In this document: one piece after another, positions 15,400 to 25,407 of the stretch
Layout of the letters: each line of letters begins with the position of its first letter
How positions within the stretch are numbered: the stretch's first letter is position 1
Source: Undibacterium sp049340185
GTDB lineage: Bacteria > Pseudomonadota > Gammaproteobacteria > Burkholderiales > Burkholderiaceae_D
Direction: 5' to 3'
Length of the DNA stretch: 64,000 nt
Assembly: GCF_049340185.1 (NCBI RefSeq)
Contig: NZ_JBMPPC010000005.1
Location: 1 to 64,000, forward strand
Made by a program: the position numbers and the translations under genes
Notes under the pieces: generated by a model
The model's database searches: none
What the model saw: the letters and a program-made list of their open reading frames with translations, nothing else
What the model was told of the DNA's origin: nothing

Positions 15400-17210
15400 A
15401 AACTTTTACGACGTATTCTCAAGTTCGCTTTTCAAACGGCTTGTCTAAGTTCCATATTAGATGGACTGCTTTCCTCAGCTTATTCATTGCGTTAGCAACG
15501 ACATTTACCTCAATCAAGGCAGAGGATTTTTTAGACCCTGAGGTCGCATTCAAAGTCGGCGCCAAAATGAGTGAGCCCGGCGTTGCTGAGGTCAGTTTTC
15601 ACATTGCTGATGGCTACTATTTATATCGCGAACGTTTGAAGTTTGTTTCGACCGATAGCAAATTAGGTGAGCCAGTGCTGCCTAAAGGTAAAGTCAAGTT
15701 TGATGAAACCTTTCAAAAAGAAGTCGAAACTTATCGCCACGATATTGTAGTGAGAGTTCCAATACAAGCTTCTGGTAATTTTAATTTGAGAGTGACCAGT
15801 CAGGGTTGTGCCGATCAGGGATTGTGTTATCCGCCGCAAGAGGCGGTATTTACACTTGCTGGTGCCGATGCGTCGGCTAAGGTGGACACCTCCGTGACCA
15901 AACCAGTTTCTGATGGCGCCAATAGCCAGGGTCAGACCTCAACTACTGAGATCAGCAGCATCAGCGCTGCATTGAAGAGTGGTAAGTTAATCGTCATTCT
16001 GCCTTTATTCTTCTTACTAGGACTGGGTTTGTCGTTCACACCTTGTGTACTGCCTATGGTGCCTATTTTGTCGTTCATTATCGTTGGTGAAGGCACCTCG
16101 GTGCGCCGTAGTCGTGGGTTTCTGTTGTCTATGATGTATGCGCTTGGTATGGCGCTTGTTTACACCGCATTGGGCGTTGCTGCCGGACTCCTGGGTGAGG
16201 GCTTGGCGGCAACATTACAAAATCCTTGGGTGCTTAGCGCGTTTGCCTTGCTCATGGTGATTTTGTCTCTTGCCATGTTTGGTGTGTATCAGTTACAGGT
16301 ACCTGCCGCGTTGCAAACAAAACTGACGGTTGCATCTGAAGGTCAGCGCAACGGTAAGTTAATTGGCGTCTTTTTAATGGGGGCAATGTCGGCACTCATT
16401 GTCGGTCCTTGTGTCGCGGCGCCACTGGCCGGTGCTTTGGTCTATATCAGTCAAACCCGTGATGTGGTTGTTGGCGGTTCTGCCTTATTTGCGATGGCAA
16501 TGGGAATGAGCGTTCCTTTGTTATTAGTTGGTTTGTCTGCGGGTAGCCTGCTACCGCGCGCAGGTGCCTGGATGGAAAGCATCAAGCGTTTCTTTGGCGT
16601 GCTCATGCTCGCGATGGCAATCTGGATGGTTTCGCCGGTGATACCCGTCTGGTCACAAATGGTAGCTTGGTCTGTATTGCTGATCAGCTACGCTATCTAT
16701 CTGCTGTTTTTGCACAAAGGGAATTTGTATTCAAAAGGATTCGCCATTATTTTTGCTTTGGCTGGTGCGGCTCAATTAGCCGGTGTTCTCACCGGGGGAC
16801 GAGATGTTTTTGCCCCGCTGGCACATCTGACGGGCGGACAAAAACATGGTGTTAGCTTTACGCGAGTCAGGTCGGTTGCAGAACTAGATGCCGCCATCGC
16901 ACAATCTAAAGGTAAGACAGCAGTGCTCGATTTCTACGCGGACTGGTGTGTGTCATGTAAAGAAATGGAAAAACTCACCTTCACCGACGACAAAGTCAAA
17001 GCGCAGATGGAACAAATGTTGTTATTGCAGGTTGATGTGACCGCCAATAATGCCGACGATAAGGCGCTCTTAAAACGCTTTAATTTATTCGGACCACCAG
17101 GGATTATTTTCTTCAATAAGCGCGGTGAGGAAATTGCCTCTGGCCGTGTCATTGGTTACCAAAATGCAGAGAAATTTTTGACATCGCTAGGTGAGGTGAA
17201 TATCGAGTAG
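15396..17210 (+). CDS. dsbD: Thiol:disulfide interchange protein DsbD
   Basis: 604 residues with the full three-part layout. A signal segment near residues 22-42 is followed by a periplasmic alpha domain with Cys138 and Cys144 (GCADQGLCYPP). An eight-helix membrane core carries Cys217 in SFTPCVLPMVPIL and its partner in VGPCVAAPL. The C-terminal thioredoxin-like gamma domain has CVSC at 518-521. DsbD moves electrons from cytoplasmic thioredoxin to the periplasm, feeding DsbC and cytochrome c maturation. Translation is coupled to cutA through ATGA. The resB/ccsB genes 13 kb downstream depend on such a supply. Confidence 0.96.
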   Translation: MKTFTTYSQVRFSNGLSKFHIRWTAFLSLFIALATTFTSIKAEDFLDPEVAFKVGAKMSEPGVAEVSFHIADGYYLYRERLKFVSTDSKLGEPVLPKGKVKFDETFQKEVETYRHDIVVRVPIQASGNFNLRVTSQGCADQGLCYPPQEAVFTLAGADASAKVDTSVTKPVSDGANSQGQTSTTEISSISAALKSGKLIVILPLFFLLGLGLSFTPCVLPMVPILSFIIVGEGTSVRRSRGFLLSMMYALGMALVYTALGVAAGLLGEGLAATLQNPWVLSAFALLMVILSLAMFGVYQLQVPAALQTKLTVASEGQRNGKLIGVFLMGAMSALIVGPCVAAPLAGALVYISQTRDVVVGGSALFAMAMGMSVPLLLVGLSAGSLLPRAGAWMESIKRFFGVLMLAMAIWMVSPVIPVWSQMVAWSVLLISYAIYLLFLHKGNLYSKGFAIIFALAGAAQLAGVLTGGRDVFAPLAHLTGGQKHGVSFTRVRSVAELDAAIAQSKGKTAVLDFYADWCVSCKEMEKLTFTDDKVKAQMEQMLLLQVDVTANNADDKALLKRFNLFGPPGIIFFNKRGEEIASGRVIGYQNAEKFLTSLGEVNIE

Positions 17211-17297
17211 TGAGCAGAGAGTACGTTGAAGACTAATGCCGGTAAGTAATGACGACGAACATACAATTAATCGTATTGCTCTACCGTATCAACTAAC

Positions 17298-17332
17298 TGT
17301 CCGGTATTTTCTATTGCAGCATATACCGGACA
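17298..17332. repeat. 10-bp inverted repeat after dsbD
   Basis: TGTCCGGTAT (17298-17307) and ATACCGGACA (17323-17332) are exact reverse complements with a 15-base spacer. No T-run follows, so it is a poor intrinsic terminator. It may be a 3' mRNA-stabilising hairpin or an operator for the peroxiredoxin gene 90 bases downstream. Confidence 0.5.
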
Positions 17333-17421
17333 AGATATAAGCAATCAACTTCTCTGTCCTTGAATCTATTGTGGTTGCGTTCTATAGTTTTTATCTCAAA
17401 CTTTTTTGATTGGAGAAAAAC

Positions 17422-18060
17422 ATGACTCTGCGTTTAGGTGATATCGCGCCTGATTTTGAACAGGATTCTTCGATAGGTAAATTGAATTTTCACACTTGGG
17501 CGGGTGATTCATGGGTTGTTTTATTTTCCCATCCTGCTGACTTTACACCGGTATGCACAACGGAGCTAGGTTTGACCGCAAAGTTAAAGCCAGAGTTTGA
17601 TCAGCGTAATGTCAAAGCAATTGCCTTGTCTGTCGATGGTGCAGAATCACATCTGCAATGGATTAAGGATATTGAAGATACACAAAAAACTATCGTCGGT
17701 TTTCCTATCATTGCTGACGCGGATAAAAAGGTCGCCGCACTGTATGACATGATTCACCCGAATCAGTCGGAGACCGTTACCGTACGTTCTTTGTTCATCA
17801 TCGATCCAAAGAAAAAAGTACGTCTGATCATCACTTATCCACTAACTACCGGACGTAATTTCGATGAGGTCTTGCGTGTCATTGATGCACTTCAACTGAC
17901 TGATGCTTATTCGGTGGCGACACCTGGTAACTGGCGCGATGGTGATGACGTGATTATTCCTTTATCGATCAAAGATGAAGACGTGATCAAACAAAAATAT
18001 CCAAAAGGCTATACTGCACCTCGTCCTTATTTGCGCATTACTCCACAGCCAAATAAATAA
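17422..18060 (+). CDS. 1-Cys peroxiredoxin (Prx6 type)
   Basis: 212 residues from ATG 17422, with GGAGA 6 bases upstream. The peroxidatic cysteine is Cys45 in ADFTPVCTTELG. No second cysteine occurs anywhere in the chain, which defines the 1-Cys group. VRSLFIIDPKKKVRLIITYP and the long C-terminal domain (PGNWRDGDDVIIP) match the Prx6/AhpC-TSA family. It would reduce H2O2 and organic peroxides in the cytoplasm. Single gene, ended by a strong terminator. Confidence 0.93.
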   Translation: MTLRLGDIAPDFEQDSSIGKLNFHTWAGDSWVVLFSHPADFTPVCTTELGLTAKLKPEFDQRNVKAIALSVDGAESHLQWIKDIEDTQKTIVGFPIIADADKKVAALYDMIHPNQSETVTVRSLFIIDPKKKVRLIITYPLTTGRNFDEVLRVIDALQLTDAYSVATPGNWRDGDDVIIPLSIKDEDVIKQKYPKGYTAPRPYLRITPQPNK

Positions 18061-18160
18061 ATAAATGCGCATGTTAACGCTGATCTTATTGTCGACTGAT
18101 GACATGCAATAAGTTAGTCGATATGCGTGCGGAAAATCAGAGGTAGAAAAAAGCTAGAAA

Positions 18161-18192
18161 ATAAAACGCCCCAAATTAAAGGGGCGTTTTAT
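18161..18192. terminator. Bidirectional terminator between convergent genes
   Basis: A perfect 12-bp stem (18161-18172 with 18181-18192), with A-rich and T-rich flanks and loop AAATTAAA, lies between the + strand peroxiredoxin gene and the - strand GGDEF/EAL gene, and serves both. Confidence 0.93.
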
Positions 18193-18223
18193 CTTGGGGT
18201 GCGCTGCAACTAAGCTCAATGAG

Positions 18224-20659
18224 TCACCACTGAAAATGCCCCGTTATTGCCGACAATCTCAGCCAGTCGGAAGAAAAATAATTCGCCTCCTGAGGGCGTC
18301 CAAAAAAATATCCCTGTACCGCGGGACACTTTAGTTCACGCAATAAGCCTGCTTGCTCTGGTGTTTCTATTCCTTCCGCTGTGACATTGAGCTCCAGACT
18401 GTTCGCCATATGCATAATCGCATGCACCATACCAAGATCACGTGACGTACCCGGTAAATTCACGATAAACGAACGATCAATTTTGACTCTGGTAATCGGT
18501 AAATGTTTAAGCAATGCAAGTGAGGAATACCCCGTGCCAAAATCATCAATCGCAACAGTAATATCCAAGTCCCTGATAGCAGAAACGATTTTGCGGCTCT
18601 TGTGAAAATCCTGGATCACTGATTCGGTGACTTCAACTTCCAATTGCTCGCCGCGCAACTTATGCGTCTGCAAGACGTGTCCGAGATGATGGACAAAATG
18701 CTCGTCATTGAATTGTCGAGGGGATACATTGACAGCCATGAATAGATTAGTGTGCCCTGCTAGTTCCCACTCTTTGAGTTGTGCTAACGCCGTATCCAGC
18801 ACCCAATAACCAAGACGTTCAATCAATCCATTTTCTTCCGCAATACTGATGAAGGTATCGGGGCCGATCAACCCCAGTGTCGGATGATTCCATCGCACAA
18901 GGGCTTCAAATCCGATCAGGCGATTTTGCAGTAAATTGATCACCGGTTGATAATGAAGAATGAATTCATTTTTTTCGAGCGCAACATGCAGATTTTGTTC
19001 TATATTCAGGCGCGCCCTGACACGTTCTATCAGGTTGCTGGTATAGGTGCAGAATTGTCCTTTGCCTAAACGCTTTGCCTCATACATAGCACTGTCTGAA
19101 GCGCTTAAAAGTTGCGTCACATTAGTACCATCATCGGGATAAATGGCGATACCAATACTCACACCGATCATGAGTTCCTGTTCTTCAATGTTGATAGGTT
19201 TTTGTGACAAAGCATTGAGCAGTTTTTCGGCAATTAAAAAAGCCTCGCTAATTTCATGCAGCTCGGGTGCGACCACAACAAACTCATCACCGCCCAGCCG
19301 AATCGCTTCATCATGACGACGGATATGCTGACTAATACGCTTTGCAACTTCCTGAATGACGCGATCTCCGATATTGTGACCCATCGTGTCGTTAATGGCT
19401 TTGAAACCGTCAAGATCAAGGAACAGAATCGCAATTTTTTTGCCGTTAAAATGAGCGCGTTCTAATTCGATGTCCAGTCTTTGCTCCAGCAGATAGCGAT
19501 TACCTAAACCCGTTAATGGATCGTGATAGGCAAGGTGAGCAAGTTTGAGTTCCACATCGCGGATTGCACTGATGTCTGAAATGATGTGTACAAATTGCTG
19601 TACCTCACCGGCCTCATCCTTGACCGCACAAATATGCTGTAAGGTCGGAAAAATGCGACCATCCCGGCAACGGCAAGCGACTTCACAATAGACATAACCA
19701 TCGATCGATTCTGCAATGGATTGGTAGGTAAGGTCGCCTTCCCGACGGACCAGTAAAAAATCGTCAGGATGGCGATGAATGACCTCATCGGATGTGTATT
19801 GTGTGAGCTTAGTAAAGGCTGGATTAGCAGAGACGATGCGGTAGTGATCATCCAATATCAGAATGCCCTCAGCCGTCGAGCTGAATACGACACTTGCCTG
19901 CCGCAGCCGTTCTTCCATTTGCTTGCGTGTTGTGATGTCGCGTAACGCGCCGATCACTTGTTTGCTTCCGTTCTTTCCTGGACGCAGTTTGCCGTGCATC
20001 TCCAGCCAGGCAAATTCGCCGGAATCCCTGCGAGCCCTGAAGATGCTGCTGAAGAAGCCATCCTGATGTAAGAGCTGATCAACCTTCTCCCTGTCTTCCG
20101 GATGGATACGATCAAGCATTGCCGTCATACCTGCAGAAAAGCGGCTCAAGTTGCTACCCCAAATAGACTGGAAGCGCGCATCACCCTGCACATGATCTAG
20201 CAAAGATTCCCACTCCCAAGTGCCGAGTTCGGCTGCCTCAATCGCGATGGCAAGGCGCTCTTCTGATTTGACCAGTGCCTGCTCCGTATCGCAGCGTGAT
20301 CGTGCGACCTGAATGACTGCTGCCAGTTCTTTCGTTTCATAAGGCTTCAGTAAATAGCCGAAGGGCTTACTAGCTGCTGCACGTAAAATGGTTTTTTCAT
20401 CAGCAAATGCAGTCAGATAAATCACCGGTAATTTCCAACGCAGATAAATATGATTGCAGGCGTCAATGCCATCCTCCTGACCTTCAAGGTTGATGTCCAT
20501 CAAGATCAGCGTCGGGCTATATTTTTCTACTGCACTGATTGCTGCCTTCATATTTGACTGAATGCCGCAGACACGATGTCCCATTTCCTCCAGAGTCTGT
20601 CGCAGATCCAGTGCCACGACGGGTTCATCTTCAACTATGAGTATCGTTTCTGCATGCAT
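18224..20659 (-). CDS. Response regulator with REC, PAS, GGDEF and EAL domains
   Basis: 811 residues: a receiver domain (1-120, phospho-acceptor Asp55 in LILMDINL, Lys105), two PAS segments (about 130-245 and 250-370), GGDEF (about 375-540) and EAL (about 550-800). The diguanylate cyclase motif GGDEF (456-460) and the inhibitory site RRHD (447-450) are intact. The EAL side keeps EALVRW, NVSPRQF, VEVTES, DDFGTGYSSL, KIDRSF and QGYFFGRP. So both synthesis and breakdown of cyclic di-GMP look possible. It lies 17 bases downstream of a histidine kinase gene in the same direction, which points to a phosphorelay that sets c-di-GMP. Confidence 0.93.
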   Translation of the reverse strand: MHAETILIVEDEPVVALDLRQTLEEMGHRVCGIQSNMKAAISAVEKYSPTLILMDINLEGQEDGIDACNHIYLRWKLPVIYLTAFADEKTILRAAASKPFGYLLKPYETKELAAVIQVARSRCDTEQALVKSEERLAIAIEAAELGTWEWESLLDHVQGDARFQSIWGSNLSRFSAGMTAMLDRIHPEDREKVDQLLHQDGFFSSIFRARRDSGEFAWLEMHGKLRPGKNGSKQVIGALRDITTRKQMEERLRQASVVFSSTAEGILILDDHYRIVSANPAFTKLTQYTSDEVIHRHPDDFLLVRREGDLTYQSIAESIDGYVYCEVACRCRDGRIFPTLQHICAVKDEAGEVQQFVHIISDISAIRDVELKLAHLAYHDPLTGLGNRYLLEQRLDIELERAHFNGKKIAILFLDLDGFKAINDTMGHNIGDRVIQEVAKRISQHIRRHDEAIRLGGDEFVVVAPELHEISEAFLIAEKLLNALSQKPINIEEQELMIGVSIGIAIYPDDGTNVTQLLSASDSAMYEAKRLGKGQFCTYTSNLIERVRARLNIEQNLHVALEKNEFILHYQPVINLLQNRLIGFEALVRWNHPTLGLIGPDTFISIAEENGLIERLGYWVLDTALAQLKEWELAGHTNLFMAVNVSPRQFNDEHFVHHLGHVLQTHKLRGEQLEVEVTESVIQDFHKSRKIVSAIRDLDITVAIDDFGTGYSSLALLKHLPITRVKIDRSFIVNLPGTSRDLGMVHAIMHMANSLELNVTAEGIETPEQAGLLRELKCPAVQGYFFGRPQEANYFSSDWLRLSAITGHFQW

Positions 20660-20676
20660 CTGTTTTTCTCCTGAAT

Positions 20677-22467
20677 CTATGAAACAAACTCAATCACAAA
20701 ATGTGCGCCACTGGATGTCGATTCTGTCTGTAATTCTCCTTTTAACTGTTGCACAAACATTGGAATCAGTTGTTTGCCCAGACTGCCTTCACCGCTCCAG
20801 CTAAAATCTTCTGGCAGCCCGCAGCCGTTATCTGACAATACGATTCGTGCCTTGTTATTAGCACCGGCGTGCAGCTCTATCGTAATTTTGCCGCTAGTTT
20901 TGCCGTGAAATGCATGTTTTGTCGCATTCAATATCAGCTCATTGATAATCAGTCCGCAAGGAATCGCACGCTGAATATCAATTTTGATTTTTTCATGTGA
21001 TGGGATGAATAAAATTTGTATATCCCGGCTGCTCATGCCGTAGGTCGCGCTCGTCAAAGAAACCAGGTGTCGCAGGTAATCAGCCAGATTGATATCGGCG
21101 GTTGTATTTGATTCGTATAGCAACTGATGGACCAGCGCCATTGCCTTGATGCGCCCCTGACTTTCTGCCAGTGCCTGCCTGACTTCGGGTGTTTCTTTGC
21201 GCGCTTGCAGATGTAGCAGACTGGATACGATTTGCAGATTATTTTTTACGCGATGATGGACTTCGTGGAGGAGTGAGGTTTTTTCATCGAGCGCTCGTTC
21301 CAGTAATTCGCGATAGCGTTTTTGTTCCGAAATATCGCGGGCGATTTTACTGGCGCCGACGATCGCGCCATTATTGCCTCGCAGGGGCGAGATGGTGACG
21401 GCGATATCAACCTTGTGTCCATCTTTATGGATACGGACTGTTTCGAACGAAGGCACCCGCTCGCCGAGCTGGATGCGCCTCATGATCTCCGCTTCCTCGC
21501 TCAATTTATCCTGAGGAAAAAGGAGCGTGACCGATTGACCGATGATCTCTGCGGACTGATAGCCGAGCAGACGTTCTGCGGCTGGGTTCCAGCTGGTGAT
21601 CAGACCATCTAAGGATTTACTGATAATCGCATCGTCTGATGATTCAACTACCGAGCGAAAGCGTTCTTCGGATAATTGCAGGCGACTCTCGCTGGCATGT
21701 CGTTGCGAAATATCCATGCCGGACGGTATCAGGTGTGTGATGCGCCCCTCACTGTCGTACAGCGGCGCCAGCATAAAGTCGATCCACATGCGGCTGTCAT
21801 TGACCATTCTGACTTGCACGTCGTAACGCAGCGTTTCCCCTTGGCGACAGCGTTCTATCGCTTGCTTTAATTGTTCTTGCGCTTCACTGTCATGCGTCCA
21901 CCAATAACAGTCCCAGACTTTCTTTCCTCGTACATCTTCAATGTGAAGGCCCGCCGCCAATAAAGGTGCGGCATTCGCATCCAGCAAGGTACCGTCAATC
22001 GCCAGCACGCCGACAAAAGCATAGAGGTTGTCGAGCACCCGCAAAAGACGCTGCTCACTCTCTCTGACTAATTGCTCTGAAAACTGATCAATCGTCGCAT
22101 CGCGTATGATCGCCAGCACGCCGAGAATGTCTCCATGCTTGTTTTTCCATGGGTAATATGAGGCGAGTCGATGTAGTGGTCGCCCTGCTTGCAACGGATC
22201 GACTGCGCGGATCTCTTGGTTTACTAGGGGTGAGCCGGTATCAAGTACAAACTGTAATTTTGGTTCGACAACTGTGACGGCAGCTGCGGGTAAAAAATCA
22301 CGAATGTGGTGACCGACTTGAGCAGAAACCTGCAGGTGGTTGAGATCTGCATGGCGCTTGTTGATGTAGCGCAGTGTCATGTCGCGGTTGACGACCGCTA
22401 CGCCGATGGGGGCTGTCTCCAGGAGCAGGCCAAATAGTTGATCCATGTCTTCAGGAGCCATAAGCAT
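20677..22467 (-). CDS. Soluble PAS-domain sensor histidine kinase (HisKA_2 type)
   Basis: 596 residues with no membrane segment. Three PAS modules (about 10-125, 140-255, 268-382) are followed by a HisKA_2 dimerisation helix with LLHEVHHRVKNNLQIVSSLL (likely phospho-His405) and an HATPase domain with the N box NELILNATKHAF and a DNGCGLP motif. It probably senses a cytoplasmic ligand or redox state and passes phosphate to the REC-GGDEF-EAL protein encoded just downstream. The start at 22467 follows a good promoter by about 20 nt; Met3 or Met8 are alternatives, since no clear Shine-Dalgarno is seen. Confidence 0.92.
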   Translation of the reverse strand: MLMAPEDMDQLFGLLLETAPIGVAVVNRDMTLRYINKRHADLNHLQVSAQVGHHIRDFLPAAAVTVVEPKLQFVLDTGSPLVNQEIRAVDPLQAGRPLHRLASYYPWKNKHGDILGVLAIIRDATIDQFSEQLVRESEQRLLRVLDNLYAFVGVLAIDGTLLDANAAPLLAAGLHIEDVRGKKVWDCYWWTHDSEAQEQLKQAIERCRQGETLRYDVQVRMVNDSRMWIDFMLAPLYDSEGRITHLIPSGMDISQRHASESRLQLSEERFRSVVESSDDAIISKSLDGLITSWNPAAERLLGYQSAEIIGQSVTLLFPQDKLSEEAEIMRRIQLGERVPSFETVRIHKDGHKVDIAVTISPLRGNNGAIVGASKIARDISEQKRYRELLERALDEKTSLLHEVHHRVKNNLQIVSSLLHLQARKETPEVRQALAESQGRIKAMALVHQLLYESNTTADINLADYLRHLVSLTSATYGMSSRDIQILFIPSHEKIKIDIQRAIPCGLIINELILNATKHAFHGKTSGKITIELHAGANNKARIVLSDNGCGLPEDFSWSGEGSLGKQLIPMFVQQLKGELQTESTSSGAHFVIEFVS

Positions 22468-22493
22468 CTTATGTAATAAGTGCGTAATACTCC

Positions 22494-22522
22494 TTTATAG
22501 TGCAACTTTTGCAATAGTTCAA
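22494..22522 (-). promoter_or_regulatory. Promoter of the histidine kinase operon
   Basis: On the - strand TTGAAC (22517-22522) and TATAAA (22494-22499) are separated by 17 bases, giving a transcript start near 22487 and a leader of about 20 nt to the kinase gene. The remaining sequence to sbcB (22523-22735) shows nothing distinctive. Confidence 0.7.
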
Positions 22523-22735
22523 GTTTTGTATTATTTTCTGGCTAAGAAAAAAGCATTGAAATCGCGACGAATTGCGATGTCAATACTTGATCTTTATGCC
22601 GACGTGGAATCCGGCATCGTGAGTCATTCTGGTCACAGATTGAGGTAAATCGTTCTGACGTTCAGTTTAGCGATCTGCTCAGTGATCTACTAAGTTGTCC
22701 GATCTCCACATTTGATCTCTGTATAACATTTTAGA

Positions 22736-24184
22736 TTATCGAGCCGGCACCACCATCTCCGCATAGTCGTACAGTGCGCCTAAAATCTCTTCGTCGGCTT
22801 CGCTGGCCTCTTCTGACAGCTGGTCAATCTCATTGAAATACTGATCGACATTGCGTGCCTTGCCTTCACCATCGAGTAGTCTGGCAATGCGATGTTCTTC
22901 CCATTGCGCTTGTTCCATCTCATTCAGGCTGTCAGGGAAATTCCTTGCGCGGTAGCGGAACAGCAATTCGCTTAAGCGAGCATCCTGGAAATCTGGCTGT
23001 GCCTGTGCCAAACGTTCCGGTGTCATCGTACGCAAATCGTTTAGCAAACGCCGGTCTCCTGTACCCACAAAGCCGCCATACAGATCTTCATCGACATCCG
23101 CTGTCTCGTGATCGCGCGGTGCATATACTTGCTCCCACAATGCGCGTAATGGTGCAGCGTGATCGCTCATCAATACGGTGGCGTTGTCGATATGCTCTTG
23201 TATTACATTCATATCTATTTTCCAGCGCTCGGCCATCGCTGGTGACAGGGTTTTGAGATTGCCGATGACGATTGGTGATTTGTTTAAATGTACCGTCTTC
23301 ACGGGCAGGCGGCTGACGCCTTCAGGCAGATCGCCGGTTTTGCTGAACATGCGTAATTGCACTGTCGCAGCGTCGAGCGTTGCCAGTTCTGCCGGATCGT
23401 GAGCGAGATCCCAGGCGATGACTTCATTTTTATTTTTGGGATGGACTGCTAGTGGCCACATCAGCGCTAGACAACCCCGCTCGGTCGGGAACATGCCAGA
23501 GACATGCAGAAACGCTTTACCCATCATAGGCAAACCGATTTCTGCCGCGACCTTATCTTTCTTATGCAAAGCCAGACAAAAGTCAAAGAGCTTCGGCTGC
23601 TTTTCCCGTACCAGACGCGCCAGCGCAATCGTGGCACGTACGTCGGACAAGGCATCATGCGCCGCTTCATGCGCAATCCCATTCGCTGCGGTCAGATGCT
23701 CAAGTCTGAAGCTTGGCTTGCCTTCCTCATTGGTCGGCCAGTTGATGCCTTCCGGGCGCAGCGCATAGGTGGTGCGCAGCATGTCCATGATGTCCCAGCG
23801 GCCGCATTGGTTTTGCCACTCGCGCGCATACGGATCCATGAGATTGCGCCAGAACATAAAGCGAGTAATCTCGTCGTCAAAGCGGATGGTGTTGTAACCG
23901 ACGCCGATGGTACTGGTTTGGGCTAGTTCACGTTCAATTTTTGCGGCGAATTCATATTCTGGGATGCCGCGCTCGAGACAGGTTTGTGGCGTGATATGCG
24001 TGATCAGGCACGATTGCGGATCTGGTAAAAAATCATTCGCTGGCTGACAGTACAGCATGATGGACTCGCCGATTTCATTGAGTTCAGCGTCGGTGCGGAT
24101 CGCGGCGAATTGGGCGGGGCGATCACGCCGCGCTTGTGCGCCGAAGGTTTCGTAGTCGTGCCAGAGAAAGCTGAGTTCTTGCAT
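22736..24184 (-). CDS. sbcB: Exodeoxyribonuclease I
   Basis: 482 residues, the size of ExoI, a processive 3'-5' single-strand DNase used in mismatch repair and recombination. DEDDh exonuclease signatures are visible: Asp10/Glu12 in WHDYETFG, VGYNTIRFDDEITR and the HDALSDVRATIALARL motif III. The C-terminal SH3-like and ExoI-specific regions (LYGGFVG, LLFRYRARNFP) are present. Transcribed alone between the kinase operon and corA. Confidence 0.95.
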   Translation of the reverse strand: MQELSFLWHDYETFGAQARRDRPAQFAAIRTDAELNEIGESIMLYCQPANDFLPDPQSCLITHITPQTCLERGIPEYEFAAKIERELAQTSTIGVGYNTIRFDDEITRFMFWRNLMDPYAREWQNQCGRWDIMDMLRTTYALRPEGINWPTNEEGKPSFRLEHLTAANGIAHEAAHDALSDVRATIALARLVREKQPKLFDFCLALHKKDKVAAEIGLPMMGKAFLHVSGMFPTERGCLALMWPLAVHPKNKNEVIAWDLAHDPAELATLDAATVQLRMFSKTGDLPEGVSRLPVKTVHLNKSPIVIGNLKTLSPAMAERWKIDMNVIQEHIDNATVLMSDHAAPLRALWEQVYAPRDHETADVDEDLYGGFVGTGDRRLLNDLRTMTPERLAQAQPDFQDARLSELLFRYRARNFPDSLNEMEQAQWEEHRIARLLDGEGKARNVDQYFNEIDQLSEEASEADEEILGALYDYAEMVVPAR

Positions 24185-24297
24185 ATGGTTTCTTTATATT
24201 GATTCAAATATGGAGGAGTATTTTTAAATCCCTAGGTAATCATTGCGGATAAATGCCTATTTTTGTTCCTACTCCACCCCAGTATATGATACGGATA

Positions 24298-25407
24298 TCA
24301 GTCGCGACGGCGGCTTGCCTGATCTTCAAGGTAGCGTTGACTGCGGAAGTAGATTAACAATCCAATCACGATCAGCAGCATGGCACCCATTGTGATCCAG
24401 AATCCCGATACATTTTTGAGTAAAGGCATGACTTCGAAATTCATCCCGAATACGCCGGTAATCAAGGTCAGTGGCATAAACAGCGCGGTGATCACGGTCA
24501 GCGTACGCATGATCTCGCTGGTCCGGTGTGCCATCGCAGAAAAATGAATTTGCACTGCCGATTCCAGTGATGCTTCCAGGCGGCGGGCATGGTTCAGGAC
24601 ACGGCTGATATGCTCCATCACATCGTTGGTCCGAACCAGCAGCAAATCCTTGGCGCGGCCATCATTGCTGTCGCTACCGTCATGCGCATCGACGATGTGG
24701 TCACGTAACTCCTGCAATGCGTCACGTTGTTCCTCGCAAAGATTATCGAGCTTACGCAATTCCAGCCGCGAGTCGAGCAGCGCCATCCAGTTGTTAAAAG
24801 GCCGACGCGGATCAAGCAGTGCATGTTGCCAACGATCGAGCTGCTGGGTCAGTGGCTGACGTAATTCCAGATACTGATCCACCATCGCGTTAAGCAGCCG
24901 TAACATCAGATCCTCTGGCGAGCAGGGCAGGCGACTGGAGTGACCGTTACCCTCTGCTTTGTGTTTGTAGTTGAGCAGGCGGGTACGCGCGTTATCGATG
25001 GTGCGGCTTTTTTCTGCTCGGACAGTGACCAGTGCATTTCCCATCAAAAAAAACGAGACCGGCACCGTCACGAGTTTATTCAGTGCAGCAGGAATTTTGC
25101 GCTTTTGCTGCTCGCTTTGCTCCGCGACTGTTAATGCGCTCGCTTCACCATTCAATGCCAGTTTGCGAAACACTACCATCTCATAATCCTGGGTCGCATC
25201 GAAGTAAGACGGGTGGGTTAAATTGACCGCGTCTTTTAAATGCAAATCATAAATTTGTGTACCTGTCAGTCGTGCGACCTCTTCGCGCCATGCTTCGGGA
25301 TTCAGATTCACCTCATCATGTGTTGCATCGAGCCAGATAAATCCTTGCGGCTGAACCGATGCATCCGGGTTCAGTACAACTTGTGTGTCATTAACGTGAA
25401 AGATGTC
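24298..25407 (-). CDS. CorA/ZntB-family metal ion transporter
   Basis: 369 residues from ATG 25407. A large N-terminal cytoplasmic domain with long helices is followed by two C-terminal membrane segments. The signature GMN at the end of TM1 (LITGVFGMNFEV) is the pore loop of CorA channels. Substrate could be Mg2+, Co2+, Ni2+ or Zn2+. The start overlaps the end of the desaturase-like gene by 17 bases, so it is translated from the hemB-yhhN-desaturase transcript. An in-frame TTG at 25455 would lengthen the overlap and is less likely. Confidence 0.88.
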   Translation of the reverse strand, partial: DIFHVNDTQVVLNPDASVQPQGFIWLDATHDEVNLNPEAWREEVARLTGTQIYDLHLKDAVNLTHPSYFDATQDYEMVVFRKLALNGEASALTVAEQSEQQKRKIPAALNKLVTVPVSFFLMGNALVTVRAEKSRTIDNARTRLLNYKHKAEGNGHSSRLPCSPEDLMLRLLNAMVDQYLELRQPLTQQLDRWQHALLDPRRPFNNWMALLDSRLELRKLDNLCEEQRDALQELRDHIVDAHDGSDSNDGRAKDLLLVRTNDVMEHISRVLNHARRLEASLESAVQIHFSAMAHRTSEIMRTLTVITALFMPLTLITGVFGMNFEVMPLLKNVSGFWITMGAMLLIVIGLLIYFRSQRYLEDQASRRRD

